A DNA stretch of 5,917 nucleotides from Helicobacteraceae bacterium. GTDB taxonomy: Bacteria > Campylobacterota > Campylobacteria > Campylobacterales > Sulfurimonadaceae. A program made the translations under genes and the position numbers. The notes below the pieces were generated by a model. It was given only the letters and a program-made list of their open reading frames with translations. It was not told where the DNA came from and searched no databases. Positions within the stretch are counted from its first letter, which is position 1. Each line of letters begins with the position of its first letter. Location of the stretch: positions 1-5,917 of the forward strand of contig WFMY01000125.1 of assembly GCA_015488855.1 (NCBI GenBank). Reading direction: 5' to 3'. Positions 1 to 5,258 of this stretch are shown here, piece by piece.

Positions 1-609
1 ATAGAGATTTTAAGTAAAAATAAAAAAGGTTTTTTTCTTATGGTAGAATCAGGTCGCATCGACCATGCCCACCATGCTGGCAATGCTTTTAATGCACTCA
101 ATGAAACCATCGAACTCTCAAAAGCTGTGGCAAAAGCAGATGCTCTTACAAATGATGATGATACCCTCATCATCGTTACAGCAGACCACTCCCATGTTTT
201 TACAATGTCTGGGTATCCAAAACGGGGTAATCCAATCCTTGGAAAAGTAAGGAGTACAGATGAACACGGTCTTGCTAAAGATGAAGATGAACTAGCCCTT
301 GACAACTTACCCTACACGACACTTGGATACACAAATGGACGAGGGTTTAAAAATCTTGGTAATGAAACAGATGCTACAAAAGGGAAAAAAAAGATTCATG
401 CTGGGCGAGTCGATTTAACTCATGTTGATACAACAAAGGCTGGTTTTCATCAAGAAGCGATGATACCACTCAAAAACGAAACGCATTCTGGCGAAGATGT
501 ACCCATCTATTCTAAAGGTCCGGGTGCTTTTTTACTTACAGGAACAAATGAAGAAAATATGATTTATCATGTTATGGAGTTTGTTGGGGACTTGAGAGAG
601 GAGAAGTAG
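1..609 (+). CDS. Alkaline phosphatase, C-terminal part (gene cut by the window start)
   Basis: This is the last 202 codons of a periplasmic or secreted alkaline phosphatase, which hydrolyses phosphate monoesters with two zinc ions and one magnesium. The frame is open from base 1, so the ATG at 40 is internal and the catalytic serine lies outside the window. Visible metal ligands, by alignment from memory to E. coli PhoA, are E16 in the MVES segment (E322), D21 and H25 in IDHAHH (D327, H331), D62-H63 in TADHSH (D369, H370) and H162 in ETHSGEDV (H412). The wording VESGRIDHAHH, TADHSHVFT and ETHSGEDV, and the roughly 100-residue stretch between the last two ligand sites, fit the animal/Vibrio-type subgroup with a crown insertion better than E. 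coli PhoA. Its usual role is phosphate scavenging. The upstream promoter cannot be seen. Family assignment is firm; subgroup is inferred. Confidence 0.93.
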   Translation: MEILSKNKKGFFLMVESGRIDHAHHAGNAFNALNETIELSKAVAKADALTNDDDTLIIVTADHSHVFTMSGYPKRGNPILGKVRSTDEHGLAKDEDELALDNLPYTTLGYTNGRGFKNLGNETDATKGKKKIHAGRVDLTHVDTTKAGFHQEAMIPLKNETHSGEDVPIYSKGPGAFLLTGTNEENMIYHVMEFVGDLREEK

Positions 610-628
610 AGCTTAAAATCTCTACTTC
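603..628. terminator. Hairpin between convergent genes, weak terminator candidate
   Basis: GAAGTAGAG (603-611) pairs perfectly with CTCTACTTC (620-628) around an 8-nt loop. The 5' arm includes the TAG stop (607-609) of the phosphatase gene. Only a loose T-rich stretch follows on the plus strand (636-646), and no clear T-run follows on the minus strand. It sits between the ends of two convergent genes and could serve both, but it is not a textbook intrinsic terminator. An alternative pairing of TTAAAAT (613-619) with ATTTTAA (635-641) would compete with it. Confidence 0.45.
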
Positions 629-650
629 AATGAAATTTTAACTTTGTTGC

Positions 651-974
651 TTACTTAGAACCGCATTTACCAGCGCCACATTTCATAGCTGCTTTCTTTT
701 TTGAAGCATCTTTGTTTTTCATAGAACTTCCACATTTCATAGCTGCTTTCTTTTTTGTAGCTCCACATTTACCTGCACCACATTTTGAAGCTTTTTTCAT
801 AGAACTTCCGCATTTACCAGCGCCACATTTCATAGCAGTTTTTTTCTCTTTCTTAGCAGATGATCCACCACATTTACCAGCTCCACACTTAGATGCAGCA
901 CTTAATGAAGTCGCCCCTAATCCTAAAAATAGTGCAGCCCCTATAAGAAGTGCAGATAGTTTTAACTTACCCAT
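651..974 (-). CDS. Secreted cysteine-rich repeat peptide (KCGAGKCG), HvfA/bufferin-like candidate
   Basis: The product is a 107-residue protein. Residues 1-27 form a clear Sec signal peptide: basic MGKLK, a hydrophobic core, and likely cleavage after SLSA. The mature ~80 residues are almost only K, C, G, A, S and M. The motif KCGAGKCG occurs at residues 29-36, 49-56, 64-71 and 98-105, with a lone KCG at 80-82. This gives nine Cys (30, 35, 50, 55, 65, 70, 81, 99, 104) separated by lysine-rich linkers. Low-complexity exported peptides with repeated GKCG motifs are known as HvfA/bufferin-type substrates of MNIO (DUF692) enzymes, which modify the Cys and produce copper-binding products. No DUF692 or DUF2063 gene lies in this window, so modification is a hypothesis; an unmodified metal-binding or thiol-rich peptide is the alternative. 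The start is supported by AAAAGGA at 981-987, 6 nt upstream. It is divergent from a two-component system. Confidence 0.85.
   Translation of the reverse strand: MGKLKLSALLIGAALFLGLGATSLSAASKCGAGKCGGSSAKKEKKTAMKCGAGKCGSSMKKASKCGAGKCGATKKKAAMKCGSSMKNKDASKKKAAMKCGAGKCGSK
661..900 (-). repeat. Degenerate internal repeats encoding the KCGAGKCG units
   Basis: The Cys-rich gene is built from imperfect repeats at DNA level. Bases 661-689 recur exactly at 808-836 (29 nt), 676-703 recur at 730-757 (28 nt, 54 bp apart, an 18-codon step), and 715-731 recur at 793-809 (17 nt). Near identity, including at synonymous positions, suggests recent expansion by duplication or unequal recombination rather than selection on the protein alone. 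Confidence 0.8.
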
Positions 975-980
975 TGTATA

Positions 981-1008
981 TCCTTTTGAAATTATTTGAA
1001 AAATTATA
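981..1008 (-). promoter_or_regulatory. Promoter -10 and ribosome site of the Cys-rich peptide gene
   Basis: On the minus strand, GCTATAATTT gives a perfect TATAAT (bases 1003-1008). Transcription would begin near 996, leaving a leader of about 20 nt that contains the AAAAGGA ribosome site (981-987), 6 nt before the ATG. No TTGACA-like -35 is present at the expected spacing (about 1026-1031). That position is occupied instead by a direct repeat, suggesting an activator-dependent promoter. Confidence 0.6.
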
Positions 1009-1017
1009 GCGTTGAAG

Positions 1018-1036
1018 TGTGTAATCTTTGTGTAAT
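1018..1036. promoter_or_regulatory. 11-bp-spaced direct repeat, candidate OmpR/PhoB-family operator
   Basis: TGTGTAAT at 1018-1025 recurs exactly at 1029-1036, a period of 11 bp, or one helical turn. Response regulators of the OmpR/PhoB family typically bind as head-to-tail dimers to direct repeats of this period. The site lies over the missing -35 of the Cys-rich peptide gene and roughly 40-60 bp upstream of the expected start of the regulator transcript, so it could control both. The TGTAAT cores also resemble the TGTCAT half-sites of the E. coli Pho box (5 of 6 bases), so a PhoB-like protein encoded elsewhere is an alternative binder. Confidence 0.55.
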
Positions 1037-1060
1037 GAAATTAAGACTATTCTTTTAATT

Positions 1061-1082
1061 TATGCTAAAATATTTCAAAGGA
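1061..1082 (+). promoter_or_regulatory. Promoter -10 candidate and ribosome site that decides the regulator's start
   Basis: TATGCT (1061-1066), or the extended form TGC-TAAAAT (1063-1071), is the best -10 candidate for the two-component operon and gives a very short leader. AAAGGA at 1077-1082 lies 6 nt before TTG 1089, whereas the in-frame ATG at 1062 has no ribosome site and falls inside the -10 candidate. This supports TTG 1089 as the start. Confidence 0.45.
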
Positions 1083-1088
1083 TTGATT

Positions 1089-1742
1089 TTGAATATTTTA
1101 CTGATGGAAGATGATGCAGTTTTGAGTGATATTATTTTAGACTATTTAAGAGAGTCTTGGAGTATTGATTATGCTTACAATTCGCAAGAAGTTTATAGTA
1201 AGCTTGAGACAAACAAATATGACCTTTTTATCTTTGATATCAATGTATCAGGACAAAATGGTTTAGACCTACTCAAAGAGTTGCGTGAATTTAACGACAC
1301 AACACCAACCATCATCATCACTGCATACACTGACACCAAGTACCTAAAAACTGCTTTTGAACTTGGTGCTTGTGACTATATAAAAAAACCTTTTGCACTT
1401 GAGGAGCTTAGTGTACGCATCAAAAATACTCAAAAGATTTTTCATATCAAAAATGAAGTTCGCATAGAGATAGACACTCAAATAACTTTTTGTCCAGACA
1501 AAAGAGAGATCAACAAAAATGGAGAGATCTTCACTCTTAGCTCTAAAGATGCAAAAATATTGGAATATCTGCTCAACAACCCTGCAAGGCTTATCTCCAC
1601 TGAAGAGTTAACTCAAAATATTTGGGACTTCGACAATATCCCTAGCGATGCAACTATTCGCTCACACATCAGAACACTCCGTGAGCTTATATCAAAAGAT
1701 AAGATTAAAACACTCCGAGGCAATGGATATATCTATGAATAA
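1089..1742 (+). CDS. OmpR/PhoB-family response regulator
   Basis: This is a two-component response regulator of 217 residues, the usual length for the family. The receiver domain (about 1-115) shows the acidic pocket in MEDD (E7-D9), phosphoacceptor D50 in FDINVSG, T78 in ITAY, and K100 in the KKPF motif. The C-terminal winged-helix DNA-binding domain (about 125-217) has the usual FTLSSKDAKILEYL opening, the recognition helix around ATIRSHIRTLR (188-198), and a final GNGYIYE strand. Start choice: TTG 1089 gives MNILLMEDD, the expected N-terminus, with AAAGGA 6 nt upstream. An in-frame ATG at 1062 would add nine residues without a ribosome site. The gene overlaps the kinase gene by 8 bp, indicating translational coupling. 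A direct repeat upstream is its most likely target. The stimulus cannot be named from sequence. Confidence 0.92.
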   Translation: MNILLMEDDAVLSDIILDYLRESWSIDYAYNSQEVYSKLETNKYDLFIFDINVSGQNGLDLLKELREFNDTTPTIIITAYTDTKYLKTAFELGACDYIKKPFALEELSVRIKNTQKIFHIKNEVRIEIDTQITFCPDKREINKNGEIFTLSSKDAKILEYLLNNPARLISTEELTQNIWDFDNIPSDATIRSHIRTLRELISKDKIKTLRGNGYIYE

Positions 1743-2877
1743 ACTGACACAAAAATCTTTTTGGCAATTTTTATCTCTCTACCTCATATCATCCACTATA
1801 CTTCTCTTCACCTCAAGTTATTGGTTTTACTCGGCACAAACAACTATGCAAAAAAGTTATGATTACTACAAACTCAAACATATTGCTGATGAAGTAAGTA
1901 CAGAGGTGATAAAAGCCCACATGATGGAAAAACCTCTTAATCTCAAGGTTTATGATAATGCAAGTGTAGGTCTGTATGATAAAAAGCATACTCTTGTTTA
2001 TGGGAGTTCTCAACAAGATATTGATTTTTCAAAAGACTACTATATGAAAGATAAAATATTTACCGTAATCTCAACTGGACCATCTGGGCATCTTGGGGTC
2101 ACCTATATAGTAATACAAAGCACCTCCTGTGCAAGCTCACTCAATGATATAAAAGAGAAGATATTTTTAGTCACGACGCTTGTTCTTATGTTTATCCTCA
2201 TTGTTTCTGTCGTCTTGGGAAAGATATTTTTACGCCCTATCAAAGAAAAGATGCAAGAGATAGAAAACTTTGTTAAAGACACGACACATGAACTTAATAC
2301 CCCTATTAGTGCGTTGATGATGAGTACCTCAAGAGCAAAAACAAAAAAAACTTATGATGCAAAGATTATACAAAATATCTCTATAAGCACCAAACAACTT
2401 TATGATATCTATGCATCACTTAGCTACATAAGTTTTGAATCAAAAGAGGAGGATGAAAAGCTTAGATTTGACTTGGTAGTGAAAGATTCCATAGCATACT
2501 TCAACGAACTCTTAGAGAAAAAAAATATCTCCTTTGAGTTTATTCATAAGAGCTGCACGCTCAACATAGCTCCAACAAAAGCTAAAATGCTTATTAATAA
2601 TCTTTTGAGCAATGCTATTAAATATTCCCGTCCAAACTCACAGATATATGTAGAGATATCACAAGAAAAACTTATTGTCAAAGATGAGGGGATAGGGATA
2701 GCTAAAGATAAACTCAGTAGTATCCTAAAAAGATTTACAAGAGCAAATGACTACGCGGGTGGCTTTGGAGTAGGACTCAATATCATAGATGAGATCACTA
2801 AAAAATACTCTTACAAACTCATGATAAACTCCACCGAGGGGAACGGTACAAAGGTTATTATATCTTTAAAAATTTAG
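1735..2877 (+). CDS. Membrane sensor histidine kinase
   Basis: The product is a 380-residue inner-membrane histidine kinase, partner of the regulator gene it overlaps (ATG 1735, regulator stop 1740-1742). TM1 is at about 9-33 and TM2 at about 143-166, enclosing a periplasmic sensor region of about 108 residues that matches no domain I recognise. The cytoplasmic part has the dimerisation/phosphoacceptor helix with H185 in the motif HELNTP, an N-box around INNLLSNAIKYS (287-298), the G1 motif DEGIGI (317-322), and the G2 motif GGFGVGL (342-348). The region between is short, as in compact kinases of Campylobacterota. ATG 1735 is preferred: a weak GGA lies 7 nt upstream and TM1 follows directly. 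ATG 1723 has GAGG too close, and the frame open from 1648 runs through the regulator gene. The sensor region holds H49, H62-M63-M64, H85, H119 and C132, possible metal ligands, but this is speculation. Confidence 0.92.
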   Translation: MNKLTQKSFWQFLSLYLISSTILLFTSSYWFYSAQTTMQKSYDYYKLKHIADEVSTEVIKAHMMEKPLNLKVYDNASVGLYDKKHTLVYGSSQQDIDFSKDYYMKDKIFTVISTGPSGHLGVTYIVIQSTSCASSLNDIKEKIFLVTTLVLMFILIVSVVLGKIFLRPIKEKMQEIENFVKDTTHELNTPISALMMSTSRAKTKKTYDAKIIQNISISTKQLYDIYASLSYISFESKEEDEKLRFDLVVKDSIAYFNELLEKKNISFEFIHKSCTLNIAPTKAKMLINNLLSNAIKYSRPNSQIYVEISQEKLIVKDEGIGIAKDKLSSILKRFTRANDYAGGFGVGLNIIDEITKKYSYKLMINSTEGNGTKVIISLKI

Positions 2878-3308
2878 ACAATTCCTCTTGAATCAAGTCC
2901 TCTCTTAAGCGAATCATTGATCTCGTTTTGATACTCAGGGTTACGCTTTGAAAGCTCTTTATCAAAACTGATGATGATATCTTTATCTGTATTTGGATGG
3001 CGACAAACCATAATGAGTATCTCCATATACCCATTAAAAAGAGGGTTCATTCGTGAGCCGAACTTCTTTGGAATACTCCCATGATATTTGAGAACATCGT
3101 CAAGAGCTTGTTTGAGCTGTTCTTTTGTGGAAACTCTATTTCTGATAATATATCTCAATGATTCTAAATCTGTTTTTCTTACTGGTTTAGATTTTGTTGT
3201 ATATATTTTCTTTTTCTGTTTTTTTTCTGGCATGATTAAAATAAATACCAAGATTGCTAAAATAACTACTAAGCCTAAAATTGTTTCTATAAGTAAAGTA
3301 ATGTCCAT
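2874..3308 (-). CDS. Membrane-anchored protein of unknown function
   Basis: I do not recognise the family of this 144-residue protein. Residues 4-26 form one strongly hydrophobic segment, followed at once by a very basic stretch (KKQKKK at 29-34, then K/R to 45). By the positive-inside rule this places the C-terminal domain in the cytoplasm. The soluble part (about 46-144) looks globular and mostly helical, with conspicuous segments YHGSIPKKFGSRMNP (75-89) and MVCRHPNTDKD (100-110). Its composition matches the neighbours, and the reading frame is clean, so it is a real gene. The ribosome site is weak (a GGTTG about 7 nt upstream). It converges on the kinase gene with a 4-bp overlap: its TAA (2874-2876) and the kinase TAG (2875-2877) share bases. 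It probably has its own promoter at 3372-3380. Confidence 0.75.
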   Translation of the reverse strand: MDITLLIETILGLVVILAILVFILIMPEKKQKKKIYTTKSKPVRKTDLESLRYIIRNRVSTKEQLKQALDDVLKYHGSIPKKFGSRMNPLFNGYMEILIMVCRHPNTDKDIIISFDKELSKRNPEYQNEINDSLKRGLDSRGIV

Positions 3309-3371
3309 TGTTTACAACCATTTTAATTTTTAAATAAAACTACAAAGAGTAAATGCTCAATCTCTTTTAGT

Positions 3372-3380
3372 ATTGTATCA
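3372..3380 (-). promoter_or_regulatory. Extended -10 promoter candidate for the membrane-anchored protein
   Basis: On the minus strand, TGATACAAT fits the extended -10 pattern TGnTATAAT with one mismatch. It lies in the 108-bp gap between the phosphoesterase end and the start at 3308, and would give a leader of about 57 nt. No -35 is evident. The assignment rests on this motif alone. Confidence 0.35.
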
Positions 3381-3416
3381 TTGTTAAGAGTGTTTTTTTT
3401 ATTCATAATGATATAC

Positions 3417-4265
3417 TCAGGTTGTGTAAATAATCTTCTCTTGTATCGCATCCCCTTGTATCTCTACATAACGCATCGGGTACATATCCAAATCAAGTGG
3501 TCGCACAAAGCCACGAGTAACAATCACTGTTGTATTGTTTATTTTACTAACAGAGTCTATGTGTTTATGACCTGAGAGTGTAAGGAGGAGATTTGGGTAC
3601 TTGAAGAGTCTTTGTTGTGTCTCTTTGGTGTTGGTGAGTACATATTTTTTTATATCTTTAGCCTCAGTTCCCTTCCAGTAGTTTGTGTAGGGGTGATGGT
3701 TGAGGATGATGGTAGGTTGCTTCTTTTTGAGTACGGATTCTGCAAACTCTAGTGTATCTGGGGTGTATCGACCATTGTTTTGATGCTCTATGCAACTATC
3801 TAGCCCTAAGACCATATAGCCTTTTTTTTGGATAAGCCAATCTTTGTTGTTTGTGAGTAAGTCTTTATCTTGCAAAAAGATATTTTCAAAATCTTTTGAA
3901 AGTATGCTTTTGAGCTTTGTGGTTGGCGATGACTCTTTGTTCCCTCTCACTATGTAGTAAGGGCAGTGGAGTTTATCAACGATATATTTAAAAAGTACAG
4001 CATCTTTGTTGTCCTCTACATTGTTATTGTAGTTGTCCCCACCAAAGAGAACAAAGTCTAGATTTTTGTAGTTTTTGTTGATGTATGAGACCATAAGTTC
4101 TATCGCTTGGACACTCTCTACATCAGCGAAATCCATGTGTGAGTCTGTTACATGGATAAAACTAAGTGTTTCATTTGTTTGTGCTTGGAGAGTTGGCGTA
4201 ACTAGAGCTGATGCACTCAGAACCATCGCACTTTGGATAAAATTTCTTCTTGAGAATTTTGGCAT
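3417..4265 (-). CDS. Tat-exported metallophosphoesterase (calcineurin-like)
   Basis: This is a 282-residue calcineurin-fold phosphoesterase exported folded by the Tat system. The N-terminus MPKFSRRNFI carries the twin-arginine motif, followed by a hydrophobic stretch and likely cleavage near LQAQ (about residue 29). Metal-site motifs appear in order: D41-S-H43, GGDN (D77), GN at 108-109, NHH (189-191), and GHKH with H233 and H235. The third motif, normally GNHD or GNHE, reads GNKE, so the usual catalytic His is Lys110. Metal ligands are otherwise complete. Substrate is unknown; related proteins act on nucleotides, phosphodiesters or phosphoproteins. Start choice: ATG 4265 has AAAGGA (4272-4277) 6 nt upstream, and a longer in-frame start at 4361 would bury the Tat signal. 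The ribosome site overlaps the stop of the preceding lipoprotein gene, so the two are co-transcribed and probably translationally coupled. Confidence 0.88.
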   Translation of the reverse strand: MPKFSRRNFIQSAMVLSASALVTPTLQAQTNETLSFIHVTDSHMDFADVESVQAIELMVSYINKNYKNLDFVLFGGDNYNNNVEDNKDAVLFKYIVDKLHCPYYIVRGNKESSPTTKLKSILSKDFENIFLQDKDLLTNNKDWLIQKKGYMVLGLDSCIEHQNNGRYTPDTLEFAESVLKKKQPTIILNHHPYTNYWKGTEAKDIKKYVLTNTKETQQRLFKYPNLLLTLSGHKHIDSVSKINNTTVIVTRGFVRPLDLDMYPMRYVEIQGDAIQEKIIYTT

Positions 4266-4275
4266 TTGTAATCCT

Positions 4276-4773
4276 TTAGTGAATGAGTGCTTTGAGTTCA
4301 TTTGGAGTAGTTGCTGTTTTGATGGCAGTGATGATGCCATCTTTGATGCTGACAACGGCAATTTTGTCTATATCCATGCCAACTTTGTACTCTTTTGCAA
4401 CATCTTCATTATCTAAAATCAAGACTTTATGGTGAAACTTTTTGAGTCCAGGGATGATAAACATACTTCTTATGAGAGAGGGTGCTCCACTGATATCTGC
4501 GATAAAAATGGCTTTGTTATCCTTAAGATAGGTGGGGCTTTGCCTTGCAAAAAAGTCATTACAAAGGTGTCCCATAGGTTTTGAAAAAGCAAAGATAACT
4601 GTTGTTGTATCACTTGGTATCGTTTGAGGCTTGCCAAATTGATCATTGAGAGTGATATTAGAGAGTGTTTTACCTACTAGAAGTTTTGGCTCTTGATTTT
4701 GTGTTTTTTCATTACTTGATGCACATCCTAAAAAGACTATACTTAAAAGTAGACTTATTATAATTTTTTTCAT
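4276..4773 (-). CDS. Lipoprotein with thioredoxin-like features
   Basis: This 165-residue protein has a type II signal peptide: MKKIIISLLLSIVFLG, then lipobox Cys17, followed by ASS. It is anchored to a membrane on the periplasmic side. After a short linker, VGKTLSNITLNDQFGKPQTI (33-52) resembles the start of peroxiredoxin/thioredoxin-like domains, which often open with a phrase about a protein and its partner. A central VIFAFSKPMGHLC (59-71) strand-helix follows, then AIFIADISG (88-96), and a late strand IAVVSIKDG (138-146). The CxxC active site is missing; Cys71 is the only cysteine after the lipobox. It resembles periplasmic thioredoxin-fold proteins of Proteobacteria, sometimes named FAD/FMN-containing dehydrogenase without good reason. 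Its ribosome site (AAGG, 4780-4783) is 6 nt upstream. It is first gene of an operon with the Tat phosphoesterase, 10 bp away. The fold is inferred from sequence pattern only. Confidence 0.75.
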   Translation of the reverse strand: MKKIIISLLLSIVFLGCASSNEKTQNQEPKLLVGKTLSNITLNDQFGKPQTIPSDTTTVIFAFSKPMGHLCNDFFARQSPTYLKDNKAIFIADISGAPSLIRSMFIIPGLKKFHHKVLILDNEDVAKEYKVGMDIDKIAVVSIKDGIITAIKTATTPNELKALIH

Positions 4774-4798
4774 TTTTTTCCTTGTGTATTGAGTTCTT

Positions 4799-4804
4799 AT
4801 TATA
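4799..4804 (-). promoter_or_regulatory. Promoter -10 for the lipoprotein-phosphoesterase operon
   Basis: A perfect TATAAT reads on the minus strand within the 38-bp gap ahead of the lipoprotein gene, placing transcription start near 4792 with a leader of about 19 nt that contains the ribosome site. No convincing -35 is seen, which is common in Campylobacterota. It is likely that the lipoprotein pair is transcribed separately from, or in addition to, read-through from the upstream genes. Confidence 0.5.
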
Positions 4805-4811
4805 AGATAAG

Positions 4812-5240
4812 TTATGTAACATTTAGATTAGAGCTACTCATTATCTTCTTCCAATCCAAGTCAAAATTCTTACTGATGTAACTTTTATGGTGTGGGACGG
4901 TGCATTTTGAGCAGTCTTGATGGATTTTATCCCCTGCAAGAAGTTTTTCTCCATTGTGAATCTCACATTCACTGAGAATTTTTTTATCATTATATGTTTT
5001 GATGCCCTCATCATTAAAACGGAAGTTAGGACAGGCACAGAGATAGCAGTTGAGCTCCTCCATATCGTGACATTTTTTGTTCTCTTTGTAGAGAGGGCAA
5101 AAATCGTTTTCTTTTTTGAGCATATTGTCAAAGTCAAAGTAGTCAATAATCTCCTCTTTGGTAAAATTATTGTTAACGAGCTTCTCTACGATAGCTCTGT
5201 GTTTATTTGCAAAGTCGTTAAACCAAGATTCGTAAGACAT
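4812..5240 (-). CDS. Cysteine-rich small-domain protein, probable metal binder
   Basis: This cytoplasmic protein of 142 residues has no signal peptide. After a helical N-terminal part (1-45) comes a cysteine-rich region: C48 in FCPLY, C57-H58, then C65, C68 and C70 in NCYLCACPNFRF, C92, and C110 and C113 in DCSKCTVPHH with H117 and H118. This order (CP.., CH.., NCxxCxCP, then CSxCxxPH) matches what I remember of the cysteine-rich small domain (zinc-finger-like, Pfam zf-like), which occurs near or fused to cobalamin enzymes in some organisms. The likely property is zinc or other metal binding; no reaction is known to me. The ribosome site AAAAGGAG (5250-5257) is strong, 9 nt from ATG. It lies 18 bp behind an ABC permease gene, so both probably form one operon, which supports a link with metal-chelate or cobalamin uptake. 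The domain name is recalled, not searched. Confidence 0.75.
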   Translation of the reverse strand: MSYESWFNDFANKHRAIVEKLVNNNFTKEEIIDYFDFDNMLKKENDFCPLYKENKKCHDMEELNCYLCACPNFRFNDEGIKTYNDKKILSECEIHNGEKLLAGDKIHQDCSKCTVPHHKSYISKNFDLDWKKIMSSSNLNVT

Positions 5241-5258
5241 TTTTTAGATCTCCTTTTG

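Noticed and set aside
661..900. CRISPR-like array
   Set aside because: Repeats are irregularly spaced, in frame, and encode the KCGAGKCG protein; there are no unique spacers of constant length.
712..999. Open frame of 95 codons on the plus strand opposite the Cys-rich gene
   Set aside because: It is the antisense of the repeat gene (His/Pro/Phe-rich mirror of Cys/Gly/Lys codons), lacks a ribosome site, and the minus-strand frame has signal peptide and ribosome site.
1648..1734. Longer N-terminus for the histidine kinase
   Set aside because: The extra 29 residues are the regulator's 3' end read in another frame; ATG 1735 places the first membrane helix at the N-terminus and gives the usual short overlap.
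3344..3367. Possible terminator for the phosphoesterase operon (AAAGAG/CTCTTT, 6-bp stem, 12-nt loop)
   Set aside because: The stem is short, AT-rich and long-looped, with only a loose T-rich stretch after it on the minus strand; chance occurrence in AT-rich DNA is likely.
3376..3413. Inverted repeat TATCATT/AATGATA around a T8 run
   Set aside because: Only 7 AT-rich bp with a 24-nt loop; no plus-strand gene ends here, and one arm overlaps the promoter candidate.
4811..4820. Near-palindrome GTTATGTAAC upstream of the lipoprotein promoter
   Set aside because: Short, imperfect at the centre, and overlaps the stop codon of the preceding gene; no second copy found upstream of other genes in the window.
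4841..5146. Second minus-strand open frame overlapping the cysteine-rich small-domain gene
   Set aside because: It lies wholly inside the better-supported gene in another frame, has no own ribosome site and no protein-like pattern.
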